A stretch of DNA of 55,770 bases from Microbacterium testaceum (GCF_001476285.1 NZ_LDRU01000060.1:1-55770); one strand, 5' to 3'; positions 8,751 through 17,646 are shown, numbered from the stretch's first letter. The notes: generated from the sequence alone by a model not told the origin. Numbers and translations: made by a program.

Positions 8751-8808
8751 CGCGCCCATAAACACGATTCGCTCGCGGAAACGCGTGCTCCCCGTGTTTA
8801 TGGGCGCG
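8751..8808. repeat. Palindromic element after LLM oxidoreductase gene
   Basis: Perfect 16-bp inverted repeat: CGCGCCCATAAACACG at 8751-8766 and its complement at 8793-8808, loop 26 nt. It starts 6 bp after the LLM stop codon, so it may serve as a terminator. A degraded third arm (CGCGTTTATGCG) follows at about 8812-8823. It belongs to the same class of long-armed, 3'-end palindromes as those at 1-58, 1096-1151 and 25495-25585, but the arm sequence is different. Confidence 0.75.
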
Positions 8809-8836
8809 GATCGCGTTTATGCGTGAGGCCGCGGCT

Positions 8837-8904
8837 CGCGCGCGTCGCCCGGAGCTCGGAGCGCTGAGCCCGGAGTGCGGAGTCCGGCGCGCGTCGCCCG
8901 GAGC
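8837..8904 (+). repeat. Short direct repeats in intergenic spacer
   Basis: GCGTCGCCCGGAG occurs at 8842-8854 and again at 8891-8903, with more CGGAG units between. It reads as low-complexity spacer between the palindrome and the menB promoter; no gene is visible. Confidence 0.5.
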
Positions 8905-8937
8905 CCGGAGCCCGGCTCCTCCGCGCGCCGCCGGTCT

Positions 8938-8943
8938 TAGGCT
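8938..8943 (+). promoter_or_regulatory. -10 box of leaderless menB
   Basis: TAGGCT followed by exactly six bases and then GTG at 8950. There is no ribosome-binding site, so the -10 position fixes the GTG as transcription and translation start. Confidence 0.6.
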
Positions 8944-8949
8944 GGAACG

Positions 8950-9852
8950 GTGACCGTCTCCGAGCTGTTCGACCCCGCCGAGTGGACACTCGCGCCGGGT
9001 GCCGAGCGATACACCGACATCACCGCGCACGTCACCCACGACGGGAGGATCGCGCGCATCGCGTTCGACCGACCCGAGGTGCGAAACGCCTTCCGCCCGC
9101 ACACCGTCGACGAGCTGTACACGGCCCTCGACATCGCGCGGCAGGACCACCGCATCGGCGTCGTCCTGCTCACCGGCAACGGCCCGAGCCCGAAGGACGG
9201 CGGCTGGGCCTTCTGCTCGGGCGGTGACCAGCGGATCCGCGGGCGAGACGGCTACAAGTACTCGCACGAGGAGCACGTCGTCCACGACCCCGGTCGCGCC
9301 GGACGCCTGCACATCCTCGAGGTGCAGCGTCTCATCCGCTTCATGCCGAAGGTCGTCATCGCCGTGGTGCCCGGGTGGGCGGCGGGCGGCGGGCACTCGC
9401 TCAACGTCGTGTGCGACCTCTCGATCGCCAGCGCCGAGCACGGTCGCTTCAAGCAGACGGATGCCGATGTCGGCTCGTTCGACGCCGGTTACGGCTCCGC
9501 CTACTTCGCGCGTCAGATCGGGCAGAAGTTCGCGCGCGAGGTCTTCTTCCTCGCGGAGGAGTACTCGGCGCAGCGCGCGTACGAGCTGGGGGCGGTCAAC
9601 CGCGTCGTGCCCCACGCCGACCTCGAGCGCGAGGCCATCGCGATGGCCCGCACGATCCTGACCAAGTCGCCGACGGCGATCCGCATGCTGAAGTTCGCGT
9701 TCAACGCGGTCGACGATGGGCTCGTCGGGCAGCAGGTGTTCGCCGGGGAGGCGACGCGCCTCGCCTACGGCACCGACGAGGCGGCCGAGGGGCGCGACTC
9801 CTTCCTCGAGAAGCGCGACCCCGACTGGTCCGACGTTCCGTGGCACTACTGA
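8950..9852 (+). CDS. menB: 1,4-Dihydroxy-2-naphthoyl-CoA synthase
   Basis: 300-residue crotonase-fold enzyme that closes the second ring of the naphthoquinone from o-succinylbenzoyl-CoA. Diagnostic MenB stretches are FCSGGDQRIRGRDGY, VVPGWAAGGGHSLNVVCDL (oxyanion hole and CoA site) and the run DADVGSFDAGYGSAYFARQI, plus the C-terminal SFLEKRDPDWSDVPWHY. It starts at a GTG placed by a leaderless -10 at 8938-8943. menE begins 16 bp after its stop, so menB-menE-menA form one transcription unit. Confidence 0.95.
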   Translation: MTVSELFDPAEWTLAPGAERYTDITAHVTHDGRIARIAFDRPEVRNAFRPHTVDELYTALDIARQDHRIGVVLLTGNGPSPKDGGWAFCSGGDQRIRGRDGYKYSHEEHVVHDPGRAGRLHILEVQRLIRFMPKVVIAVVPGWAAGGGHSLNVVCDLSIASAEHGRFKQTDADVGSFDAGYGSAYFARQIGQKFAREVFFLAEEYSAQRAYELGAVNRVVPHADLEREAIAMARTILTKSPTAIRMLKFAFNAVDDGLVGQQVFAGEATRLAYGTDEAAEGRDSFLEKRDPDWSDVPWHY

Positions 9853-9868
9853 GCGCCGGAGCCCGGGC

Positions 9869-11020
9869 GTGAGGCTCGAGGCCCCGGCATCCGCGGATCC
9901 TCGCGACGTCGTGCGAGCCCTCCGCGCGGCCGTGCTCGGTGCGGGTCCCGCCGTCGCGCTCGGCGGTGGGGACCTGGCCGGCGAGGCACCGGCGGGGACC
10001 GCGGCCGTCGTGACCACCTCGGGCTCGACCGGCGTGCCGAAATCGGTGGTGATCTCTCGCAACGCCCTGATCAGCAGCGCTTACGCGACGGCTGCGCGCA
10101 TCGGCGAGGGGGCGTGGCTGCTCGCCGTGCCCGCGACCTACGTCGCCGGCGTCCAGGTGATCGTGCGAGCCCTCCTGGCCGATCGTGAGCCCGCCGTCGT
10201 CGCGGGTCCCTTCCGCCCCGAGCCGTTCGCGGCTGCGGCCCTCGGTATGGCTTCCCACATCGACGGCGCGCGCGTTCCGAGTTACACCTCGCTCGTCCCC
10301 GCGCAGTTGCAGAGACTCCTGGATGCCGCGGACCACGACGACACCGTCGCGCAGGCGCTGCGCTCGTTCGAGGCCATCCTCATCGGCGGCCAGGCGCTCG
10401 CCCCCGCGGTTCGCGAGCGCGCGGCGGCGGCCGGGGCGCGGATCGTGCGTACCTACGGCTCGACCGAGACCAGCGGTGGCTGCGTGTACGACGGGGTGCC
10501 GCTCGACGGCGTCGACGTCGCGATCGTAGAGGGGGAGGTGCGCCTGTCGGGCCCGACGCTCGCCGAAGGTTACCTCGGCGACCCCGAGCGCACGGCATCC
10601 GTCTTCCCGACCGACGAAGCCGGCCGGCGGTGGTACCGCACCGGCGACGGGGGAGAGCTCGTCGACGGCGTGCTGCGGGTGACCGGTCGTCTCGACAACG
10701 TCATCGTCTCGGGCGGGGTCAACGTGTCGCTCGACCGGGTCGAGGCGGCGGTGCGCGGCATCCGGGGTCTGGAATCGGCGGTGGTCATCGCGATCCCGGA
10801 TGCCACCTGGGGGCAGGGGTCCGCGGTGATCGTCCCGGGACTCGCGCCCGACGCCGCCGCCGAGACGCTCGCGCGCGTGCGCGACGCCGTGGCCGAGCAG
10901 GTCGGGCCGGTGGCGCGCCCAGCGCGCGTGATCGCTGTCGACGAGCTGCCGACCCTGTCGTCGGGCAAGCCCGACCGGGCGGCGTTGGCGCGGCGGTTCG
11001 GCGGCGCGGGCTTAGGATGA
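9869..11020 (+). CDS. menE: o-Succinylbenzoate-CoA ligase
   Basis: 383-residue AMP-forming ligase that activates o-succinylbenzoate for MenB. The reading frame is open further upstream inside menB, but homology-like sequence starts at the GTG at 9869 (VRLEAPAS), 16 bp after the menB stop. Motifs: phosphate loop VTTSGSTGVPKSV, YGSTETSGGC, the hinge region YRTGDGGELVDG and the C-terminal catalytic Lys in LSSGKPDRA. It lacks the first ~100 residues of typical acyl-CoA ligases, as is usual for the short actinobacterial MenE. menA follows after 6 bp. Confidence 0.92.
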   Translation: MRLEAPASADPRDVVRALRAAVLGAGPAVALGGGDLAGEAPAGTAAVVTTSGSTGVPKSVVISRNALISSAYATAARIGEGAWLLAVPATYVAGVQVIVRALLADREPAVVAGPFRPEPFAAAALGMASHIDGARVPSYTSLVPAQLQRLLDAADHDDTVAQALRSFEAILIGGQALAPAVRERAAAAGARIVRTYGSTETSGGCVYDGVPLDGVDVAIVEGEVRLSGPTLAEGYLGDPERTASVFPTDEAGRRWYRTGDGGELVDGVLRVTGRLDNVIVSGGVNVSLDRVEAAVRGIRGLESAVVIAIPDATWGQGSAVIVPGLAPDAAAETLARVRDAVAEQVGPVARPARVIAVDELPTLSSGKPDRAALARRFGGAGLG

Positions 11021-11026
11021 CCCTCC

Positions 11027-11998
11027 GTGGCAGCACAGTCTCGTAAGCGCTCGCGTCCCGCCCCGAAGCGTCGTCCGCACGGCAATCCGCAGAAGCCCCA
11101 AGGCGGGGCGCCGCAGGCCGTGGCCCCCGCGACCGCGCGCGACTGGATCGCCGCCGCCCGGCTTCGGACGCTGCCGCTCGCGATCACCCCGGTGCTGATC
11201 GGTACGGGGGCCGCGACCCTCGTCGACGATCAATTGCACTGGGTTCTCGCGCTCGCGTGCCTCGCTGTGGCGTTCGCGCTGCAGATCGGCGTGAACTACG
11301 CCAACGACTACAGCGACGGCATCCGCGGGACGGACGACGTCCGCGTGGGTCCGGGGCGTCTGACCGGCGGCAAGAAGGCGAAGCCGCGCACCGTGCTGAT
11401 CGTCGCGCTCGCGTTCTTCGCGCTCGCCGCGCTCGTGGGGCTCGCGATCGTCGTGCGCACGGGCCAGTGGTGGCTGATCGCGGTCGGCGCGGTGTGCATC
11501 GTGGCTGCCTGGTTCTACACGGGAGGAAAGCGCCCGTACGGGTACAACGCGATGGGCGAGCTGTTCGTCTTCGTGTTCTTCGGCCTCGTCGCGACCCTCG
11601 GCACCACGTGGGTGCAGGTGCAGGAGATCCCGCAGGAGGCCTGGTTCGGGGCGGTGGCCGCGGGGCTCCTCGCGTGCGCGGTACTGCTGGCCAACAACCT
11701 GCGTGACATCGATCAGGACCGCCTCGCCGGCAAGCGCACGCTCTCGGTGCTGATCGGTCGCCGCGCGACCCAGGTGCTCTTCACGCTGTTCGTGCTCGTC
11801 CCGTTCGGGATCTCGGCGTTCCTCGCCCTGTTCTACCCCGTCGCCTGGCTGACGCTGATCGCCCTTCTCGGCGCGCTGTCGTCCGTGCTGATCGTGTGGA
11901 CCTACCGCACGCCGCGCGAACTCATCACGGCGCTGCAGGTCACGAGCTTCACCTCGGTGGCATATGGCGCGCTTCTGTTCTGGGCGTTCGTCGCCTGA
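11027..11998 (+). CDS. menA: 1,4-Dihydroxy-2-naphthoate polyprenyltransferase
   Basis: 323-residue UbiA-family membrane enzyme that attaches the polyprenyl chain to DHNA. About eight to nine membrane helices. Aspartate-rich motifs are NYANDYSDGIRGTD (about 90-103) and NNLRDIDQDRLAGK (about 223-236). A basic, Ala-rich cytosolic N-terminus precedes WIAAARLRTLPLAITP, the usual first conserved block. GTG at 11027, six bases after menE. A TAGGAT hexamer eight bases before the GTG could be an extra internal promoter. Confidence 0.93.
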   Translation: MAAQSRKRSRPAPKRRPHGNPQKPQGGAPQAVAPATARDWIAAARLRTLPLAITPVLIGTGAATLVDDQLHWVLALACLAVAFALQIGVNYANDYSDGIRGTDDVRVGPGRLTGGKKAKPRTVLIVALAFFALAALVGLAIVVRTGQWWLIAVGAVCIVAAWFYTGGKRPYGYNAMGELFVFVFFGLVATLGTTWVQVQEIPQEAWFGAVAAGLLACAVLLANNLRDIDQDRLAGKRTLSVLIGRRATQVLFTLFVLVPFGISAFLALFYPVAWLTLIALLGALSSVLIVWTYRTPRELITALQVTSFTSVAYGALLFWAFVA

Positions 11999-12070
11999 GT
12001 CGAGGAGCGGGGACCGGGCTCATCGGCCGGACGCGTCGGGCTTCGTGCGAGCAGCGGAGCCGGGCGGGGC

Positions 12071-12388
12071 TCAGCGCTCGGGCGCGTCGGGCTTCGTCGG
12101 TTCTGCCGCCGCGTCGACCACCGCGTCTTCCGCATCGGCGTCTGCCTCAGCACCCGAGCGGCGACCCGTCGTCGCGCGAGCGGCGCGACGCTCGGCGAGT
12201 CCGCCGGTCACGTCGTCGAGCGGGCGGCGGAGGAAGAGCAGCGAGAGGCTGAGCCCGATCAACGCGGCGAAGACGGCGGCGAGCCAGGGGAGTTCTTGGA
12301 ACACCGGGAACAGCAGCAGGATGCCGAGCGGCACGAGGAACGCGAGCAATCGCAGGACCGTGTAGACGAGGGCCGAGCGAGCACGCAT
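12071..12388 (-). CDS. DUF4229 small membrane protein
   Basis: 105 residues with two membrane helices (about 7-28 and 33-50) and a polar, charged C-terminal tail rich in Ala, Asp and Glu. It matches DUF4229, a small family found beside menaquinone genes in actinobacteria; function unknown. On this strand TAGAAT lies six bases before the ATG, so it is probably leaderless. Convergent with menA and divergent from the PLDc_N gene. Confidence 0.8.
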   Translation of the reverse strand: MRARSALVYTVLRLLAFLVPLGILLLFPVFQELPWLAAVFAALIGLSLSLLFLRRPLDDVTGGLAERRAARATTGRRSGAEADADAEDAVVDAAAEPTKPDAPER

Positions 12389-12462
12389 TGTCCCATTCTA
12401 CGGCGGGGCGCGGGCTCGGCGGCGCCCGGCCCGCGTCCAGCCGACGCACGTAGAATCGGTTC

Positions 12463-12867
12463 ATGGCACGGCTGCTTCTGGTACTGGCGCTCGTGGCGAC
12501 CGCCTTCTGGGTCTACACGATCGTCGACTGCGCGGTGCAGCCCTCGACGCGACACCGCGGGGTCAGTAAGGGCGCCTGGATGGTCATCGTCATCCTGCTG
12601 CCCGTTCTCGGCGGCATCCTGTGGTTCCTCGTCGGCCGTGGTCGTGCGGGTGCCCCGGCGCTCCGCCGCGCGCCCGATGACGACCCCGAGTTCTTGGGAC
12701 GCCTCTCGCCCGCAGCCCGAGCCGACCAGGACGAGCGCATCCGACGCCTCGAAGAAGAGCTCGCGCAGCTCGACTCCGAGGCTGACGACCCGCGCGATGC
12801 ACGCCCTGAGACCCGGGACGACCCCGGCGACGACGATGCCCGCGGACAGCGCGGCGCCGTCAGCTGA
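12463..12867 (+). CDS. PLDc_N-domain membrane protein
   Basis: 134 residues: two membrane helices (about 3-20 and 38-58) in the PLDc_N pattern VYTIVDCAVQ...KGAWMVIVILLPVLGGILWFLVGRGR, then a charged Asp/Glu/Arg tail. The domain is the membrane anchor found at the N-terminus of cardiolipin synthases, here without the catalytic part; function unknown. TAGAAT ends six bases before the ATG, so the transcript is leaderless. menD starts 4 bp after its stop, so the two are co-transcribed. Confidence 0.82.
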   Translation: MARLLLVLALVATAFWVYTIVDCAVQPSTRHRGVSKGAWMVIVILLPVLGGILWFLVGRGRAGAPALRRAPDDDPEFLGRLSPAARADQDERIRRLEEELAQLDSEADDPRDARPETRDDPGDDDARGQRGAVS

Positions 12868-12870
12868 CCC

Positions 12871-14664
12871 GTGAGCACGCCCATCGAGCGCGCCGCGGCG
12901 CCCGCGACCGACGCCGCATCCGCCCTTCTCGCCGGCCTCGTCGCCCGCGGGGTCCGTCACGTGGTCGTCAGCCCCGGCTCGCGATCGCAGGCCCTGGCCC
13001 TCGTGGCAGCAGACCTCGAGCGGGCGGGCCTCGTGCACCTGCACGTGCGCATCGACGAACGCGTGGCCGGATTCACCGCGCTCGGCATCGGTCGCGAGAC
13101 CGGCATGCCCGCCGTCGTCGTCTGCACCTCGGGCACCGCCGTCGCCAACCTGCTGCCCGCCGCCCTCGAAGCCCATCACGCCGGTGTGCCTCTGCTTCTG
13201 CTCACGGCCGACCGTCCCCCTGAGCTCCGCGGCGTCGGCGCGAACCAGACGACCCGCCAGCCCGGGCTGTTCCGCGCGGCCGCGCGCTTCGAGGCCGACC
13301 TTCCCGTTCCCGAGGCCGTCGACCACGACGGCACCGCCGAGCAGACCGCCGAGTTCGACGCGGTCGCCGCGACGGCGCTCGCCGCGTCCCTCGGCGAAGG
13401 GGCGCGAGCGGCGGGTCCGGTCCACCTCAACGTTCCGTTGCGTGAACCGCTGGCGGGCGCCGCGCCGGAGTGGCTGCTCGAGCGCGCCATCGCGCGGCCG
13501 GTCGCTCCGCCCGTCGACCTCGAGAGCGACGGCGAGGCCGAGGCATCCGGTGCTCTCTACCAGGGCGGAGGCGGAATCGGGGTTGCGGACGTCGCACCCG
13601 AGACCGAGGCCGCCTTCCCACTCGAGCTCGGACCGCGCACGGTCGTCGTCGCCGGCGCCGACGCGGGTCCGGCAGCCGAAGAGCTCGCCCACCGCGGCGG
13701 TTTCCCGCTCGTGGCCGAGATCGTCAGCGGGGCACGGTTCGGGCGTCAGGTCGTGCACGGGTACCGCGCCCTGTTGCGTGACCCCGAGCTCGGCGGCCGC
13801 ATCGAGCGCGCGGTGGTGCTCGGCCATCCGACCCTCAGCCGTGAGGTCGCGATACTCCTGGGACGCGAAGACGTCGAGGTGATCGCGGTGCGCGGGCCCG
13901 GCGAGCCGGTCAACCTCAACGGCGCGACCCAGGGGGTGGATGCCATCCGCGTCGCGGGTGGCGAGATCGACCGCGCGTGGCTCGGCGCGTGGATGCGGGC
14001 GTCGCGCGAGGCGGCGGTCGATCTGTCTCCGCCCGCCCCGGATGCCGACGGTCTCGCCTCGGCCGTGCCGCACGAACGCCTCGGTGCGATCAACGCCGAA
14101 GTCGAGGTCATCCGCGCCCCCCTCGACCGCGCCGCTCTCGTCGACGCGCTGTGGCGGGCGACGTGGCCGCACGACCGCCTGATGTTCGGCTCGTCCCGCC
14201 TAGTGCGCGTCGCCGACGAGCTGCTGGGCGGCAAGAAGGTGTCGGTGCACGCGAACCGGGGGCTCGCCGGCATCGACGGCACGGTCGCCACGGCCACCGG
14301 GATCGCGCTCGCGAGTCAGATCGAGGAGCGCCCCGGCGTGACCCGCGTGCTGCTGGGCGACCTCGCGTTCCTCCACGATCTCGGCGCCCTCCTGCTGCCC
14401 CCGGGTGAGGAGGAGCCGCGCCTGCAGGTCGTCGTCGGCAACGACGGCGGAGGGACGATCTTCGACGGCCTCGAGGTTGCCGCCGTGGCCGGCGCCGACG
14501 CGATGGAGCGCGTCCAGTACACACCGCAGACGGCACGCCTCGAACAGCTCGCCCTCGCGTTCGGCTGGGAATACCACCGCGTCACCACGCGCGTCGCCCT
14601 CGACCAGGTGCTCACGGCCCCGGGTGGCGGTCGGCAACTCATCGAGGTCCCGCTGCCGCGCTGA
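12871..14664 (+). CDS. menD: 2-Succinyl-5-enolpyruvyl-6-hydroxy-3-cyclohexene-1-carboxylate (SEPHCHC) synthase
   Basis: 597-residue thiamine-diphosphate enzyme joining isochorismate and 2-oxoglutarate, the first committed menaquinone step. Visible motifs: VVSPGSRSQALAL and RIDERVAGFTALG (N-terminal domain with the Glu that activates ThDP), LTADRPPELRGVGANQT, and the ThDP/Mg site from GDLAFLHDLGALL to NDGGGTIFDGLE (about 495-545). GTG at 12871, placed 4 bp after the PLDc_N gene with no clear ribosome-binding site of its own, which suggests coupling. Length is normal for the family. Confidence 0.94.
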   Translation: MSTPIERAAAPATDAASALLAGLVARGVRHVVVSPGSRSQALALVAADLERAGLVHLHVRIDERVAGFTALGIGRETGMPAVVVCTSGTAVANLLPAALEAHHAGVPLLLLTADRPPELRGVGANQTTRQPGLFRAAARFEADLPVPEAVDHDGTAEQTAEFDAVAATALAASLGEGARAAGPVHLNVPLREPLAGAAPEWLLERAIARPVAPPVDLESDGEAEASGALYQGGGGIGVADVAPETEAAFPLELGPRTVVVAGADAGPAAEELAHRGGFPLVAEIVSGARFGRQVVHGYRALLRDPELGGRIERAVVLGHPTLSREVAILLGREDVEVIAVRGPGEPVNLNGATQGVDAIRVAGGEIDRAWLGAWMRASREAAVDLSPPAPDADGLASAVPHERLGAINAEVEVIRAPLDRAALVDALWRATWPHDRLMFGSSRLVRVADELLGGKKVSVHANRGLAGIDGTVATATGIALASQIEERPGVTRVLLGDLAFLHDLGALLLPPGEEEPRLQVVVGNDGGGTIFDGLEVAAVAGADAMERVQYTPQTARLEQLALAFGWEYHRVTTRVALDQVLTAPGGGRQLIEVPLPR

Positions 14665-14710
14665 GCTTATGCCGCGCTGCCCCCTCGCGGGATCACCCTC
14701 CGCGTCAAGG

Positions 14711-14740
14711 CGTGGCGCGATGTCGGTGGTTCGCGCCACG
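14711..14740. repeat. Inverted repeat before PPK2 gene
   Basis: Perfect 10-bp arms CGTGGCGCGA at 14711-14720 and TCGCGCCACG at 14731-14740, loop 10 nt. It lies in the 84-bp menD-ppk2 gap and runs up to the presumed -10 (CACGAT, 14737-14742) of the next gene. It may be a terminator for menD or an operator for the phosphotransferase gene. Confidence 0.55.
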
Positions 14741-14748
14741 ATGGCGCG

Positions 14749-15606
14749 ATGAGCACGAGCGAAAGATGGTCCGTTCCCGCGTCCGAGGCGCTGAGCGTCG
14801 TCCCGGGATTCCGCCTCGCCGACATCGACACCCGGGCCACCCCCGGGTACGACGGGAAGAAGGCCGACGGCCAAGCCGATCTCGAGGCGGGGATCGCTCC
14901 GCTCTCGGGTCTGCAGGAGCGCCTGTTCGCCCAGAGTGTGGCCGGCACGGCGACCGGGTCCGTCCTGCTCGTGCTGCAGGCCATGGACACCGCCGGCAAG
15001 GGCGGCATCGTGCGCCACGTCGTCGGCTCCGTCGACCCCCAGGGCGTCGAGCTCGCGTCGTTCAAGAAACCGACCGCCGAAGAGCTCTCGCACGATTTCC
15101 TCTGGCGCATCCGCAAGCGGCTCCCGGATGCCGGCCGGATCGGCGTCTTCGACCGCTCCCACTACGAAGACGTGCTGATCGGTCGTGTCCGCCAGCTCGC
15201 CCCGGCGGACGAGATCGAACGCCGGTACGGAGCGATCGTCGGATTCGAGGCCGAGGCGGCGGATCTCGGCATCCGGCTCGTGAAGGTCATGCTGCACATC
15301 TCGAAGGACGAGCAGCGCGCACGACTCGCCGAGCGCCTGGAGCGGCCCGACAAGCACTGGAAGTACAACCCGTCCGACGTCGACGAGCGCGAGCTCTGGG
15401 ACGACTACATGGACGCCTACCAGGCGGCGATCGAGCGCACATCGACGCCGCTCGCGCCGTGGCACGTCATCCCCGCCGATCGCAAGTGGTACGCGCGCCT
15501 CGCCGTGCAGCGCCTGCTCATCGACGCTCTCACCGACATCGACCCGCGATGGCCGACGGCCGATTACGACGTCAAAGAAGAGAAGCGTCGGCTCGCGGCA
15601 TCCTGA
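14749..15606 (+). CDS. ppk2: Polyphosphate kinase 2 family phosphotransferase
   Basis: 285-residue PPK2-type enzyme that transfers phosphate between polyphosphate and nucleotides. The Walker A-like loop is MDTAGKGG (79-86), the Walker B-like segment DRSHYEDV begins at D135, and the lid contains RLERPDKHWKYNPSDVDEREL. The single-domain length and sequence fit the AMP/ADP-phosphorylating classes, but the class cannot be fixed by eye. CACGAT lies six bases before the ATG, a weak leaderless-type -10. It stops 13 bp from the convergent menF. Confidence 0.9.
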   Translation: MSTSERWSVPASEALSVVPGFRLADIDTRATPGYDGKKADGQADLEAGIAPLSGLQERLFAQSVAGTATGSVLLVLQAMDTAGKGGIVRHVVGSVDPQGVELASFKKPTAEELSHDFLWRIRKRLPDAGRIGVFDRSHYEDVLIGRVRQLAPADEIERRYGAIVGFEAEAADLGIRLVKVMLHISKDEQRARLAERLERPDKHWKYNPSDVDERELWDDYMDAYQAAIERTSTPLAPWHVIPADRKWYARLAVQRLLIDALTDIDPRWPTADYDVKEEKRRLAAS

Positions 15607-15618
15607 CCCGAAGAGGGA

Positions 15619-16896
15619 TCAGGCGAGCGCGTCCACGATGGGCCGGAACTTCACGCGCGTCTCGAGCAGTTCCGACTCCGGAACGCTGTCCGCGACGATC
15701 CCCGCACCGGCGTAGGCGGTGATCGGCGCGGTCGGCGACGACGGGGCGGCCCGGTCGATCTGGGCGCAGCGCAGGGCGATCGCCCACTCGCCGTCGCCCG
15801 AGGCGCCGATCCAGCCGACGGCACCGGCGTAGCGCCCACGGTCGAACGGCTCGAGTCGGCGGATGACGTCGATCGCGACGTCGGTCGGCGTCCCGGCCAC
15901 GGCCGCGGTGGGGTGGAGCACGCCCACGAGGTCCAGCGAGGATGCGGCCTCGCTGAGCACGCCCTCGACGTCGGTGGCGAGGTGCCACACGTTGGGCAGC
16001 TTGAGGGTGAAGGGCTGCTCCGCCGCCGCGAGCGCCGACGTGTGCGGGCGGAGCGCCGTGAGCACGCTCTGCACGGCGAATCGGTGCTCCTCCTGGTCCT
16101 TCGTGCTCTCGGACAGAGCGAGGGATGCCGCGGCATCGGTGTCGGCGTCGGCTCCGCGGGCCACGGTCCCGGCGAGGACTCGCGCGGTCACCGTCCCGCC
16201 CGACACGGTCACGAGGGTCTCGGGACTCGCGCCGATCAGCCCGTCGACCGCGAAGACCCAGCAGTCCGGGTACCCCTCGTGCAGCGACCGCACGAGACGG
16301 CGGAGGTCGGAGCCTGCGGGAATCGTGCCGGTGATGTCGCGCGCGAGGACGACCTTTCCCACCTCGCCGGCGTGGATCGCCTCAACGCCGAGGCGGACGG
16401 CATCCTGGTACGCCTCAGCGGTCTGGCGGCCAGGGCCGAGGGTCGCCGACCAGTGCGGTCCGAACGGGGAGCGGGGCGGCAGCTCGGGTTCCGGCTCGTC
16501 CGGGGTGTCGTCGAACGCGAGACGCGTGACCCACGCGCGTCCGCTGTGGCGGCCGACGATCGTTCCGGGCACGCGCAGGACGCTCTCGCGCTCGGAGCGG
16601 GGGTCGAAGACGAACGATCCGAACGCCACGAGTCCCGTGCCGGGGAGCTGCACGGGGTCGTCGACCTCGGCGGCCGCCGCGATCGCGCGCCACCGGTCGG
16701 CGACGCTCGCGTCGCCCGGACGTGCGCCCCGATAGCGCAGGGTGAGCAGGTCACCGAACGCGGCGAGGGACTCTCCGCGACGACTCCAGAAGAGCGGGTC
16801 GTAGGGGGTGGTGTACGCGAGCACATCGTCCATCGGGGGCAGCTCGCGCGTCACCACGCGCAGGCGCGGCACGGCGTCATCCGCGGGTTCGATCAC
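15619..16896 (-). CDS. menF: Isochorismate synthase
   Basis: 425-residue chorismate-binding enzyme converting chorismate to isochorismate at the head of the menaquinone pathway. The C-terminal catalytic domain shows VLARDITG, ASPETLVTVSGG, LAGTVARG, SLALSESTKDQEEHRFAVQSV (with the metal-binding Glu), LHPTAAVAGTP and YAGAVGWIGASGDGEWAIALR, ending in YAGAGIVADSVPESELLETRVKF. Start is a GTG at 16896 with TACGCT seven bases upstream, so probably leaderless. A siderophore-type isochorismate synthase would look similar; the surrounding men genes decide the call. Confidence 0.92.
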   Translation of the reverse strand: MIEPADDAVPRLRVVTRELPPMDDVLAYTTPYDPLFWSRRGESLAAFGDLLTLRYRGARPGDASVADRWRAIAAAAEVDDPVQLPGTGLVAFGSFVFDPRSERESVLRVPGTIVGRHSGRAWVTRLAFDDTPDEPEPELPPRSPFGPHWSATLGPGRQTAEAYQDAVRLGVEAIHAGEVGKVVLARDITGTIPAGSDLRRLVRSLHEGYPDCWVFAVDGLIGASPETLVTVSGGTVTARVLAGTVARGADADTDAAASLALSESTKDQEEHRFAVQSVLTALRPHTSALAAAEQPFTLKLPNVWHLATDVEGVLSEAASSLDLVGVLHPTAAVAGTPTDVAIDVIRRLEPFDRGRYAGAVGWIGASGDGEWAIALRCAQIDRAAPSSPTAPITAYAGAGIVADSVPESELLETRVKFRPIVDALA

Positions 16897-17079
16897 GTTC
16901 TCGAGCGTAGACCCGCTCTCGGCGGGGCTCTCGGCAACCGTTCGCCGTCGACATAACGCCGTGCATCCGTGTCCGTGACCGTTTCGGGCATGCGTGTCGG
17001 TGCAGGTGCCACCGGCGCGTCGGGCGCGCGGCGCCGCGGGATGCGCCCGGCTGTCGGTGGCCCGTTTTAGACTCGCGAC

Positions 17080-17643
17080 ATGTCCTCCCGTCCCGCTCCC
17101 GGCACGCGCCTGATGTTCCGCTGGCGCAAGTGGGACGGCTCACCCCACTGGGTACAGGACAGCGTCTACCTCGGATCCGACGACTGGGGTGATTGGTTCG
17201 GCCAGCAGGTGGGCTGGCGCAGCGCGCGCCCCGGGGCCGAGTTCGTGTGTCGCCAGCCCAACGTCACGCTGGTTCCCGCGAGCGGCGACTGGGCCTTCAC
17301 CCACAACGCCGCCCCGCACCCGGTGGCCGTGTACATCGACCTCGCGTGGGACATCCGGTGGAGCGACGACGGGGTGCCCGGCGGCATCGACATGGATCTC
17401 GACGTCGTCCGCCGCACCGACGGTCGCGGCACGTGGATCGACGATCGCGACGAGTGGGACGAGCACCGCGTGCAATACGGCTACCCCGGCGACATCGTCG
17501 CGCACCTCGAGGCCACCGCCGTCGAACTCGAGCACCGCGTGCGCGAGGGCATCGCGCCGTTCTCCGACGCCGTGACCGGGCCGTGGCTCACGCGTCTGGC
17601 CGAGCTCGCAAGCCCCGAAGACCCGCCGCGCCCGCCCGCCTAG
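17080..17643 (+). CDS. DUF402 domain protein
   Basis: 187-residue protein of the DUF402 (FomD/Ntdp-like) family. Conserved features are WVQDSVYLGSDDWGDWFGQ, the core YIDLAWDIRW, then IDMDLDVVRR and WIDDRDEWDEH, which supply acidic metal-binding residues; relatives hydrolyse nucleoside di- or triphosphates or nucleotide-linked phosphonates. The substrate here is unknown. TAGACT sits six bases before the ATG (leaderless). menG follows after 9 bp but has its own -10. Confidence 0.78.
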   Translation: MSSRPAPGTRLMFRWRKWDGSPHWVQDSVYLGSDDWGDWFGQQVGWRSARPGAEFVCRQPNVTLVPASGDWAFTHNAAPHPVAVYIDLAWDIRWSDDGVPGGIDMDLDVVRRTDGRGTWIDDRDEWDEHRVQYGYPGDIVAHLEATAVELEHRVREGIAPFSDAVTGPWLTRLAELASPEDPPRPPA

Positions 17644-17646
17644 ACT
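17641..17646 (+). promoter_or_regulatory. -10 box of leaderless menG
   Basis: TAGACT, then six bases, then GTG at 17653. The box overlaps the stop codon of the DUF402 gene, so menG can be transcribed separately. Confidence 0.6.

Noticed and set aside
12028..12098. Direct repeat around GCGTCGGGCTTCGT near the DUF4229 gene end
   Set aside because: Short, GC-rich, one copy inside the coding tail; explained by the repetitive Ala/Asp/Pro-rich C-terminus.
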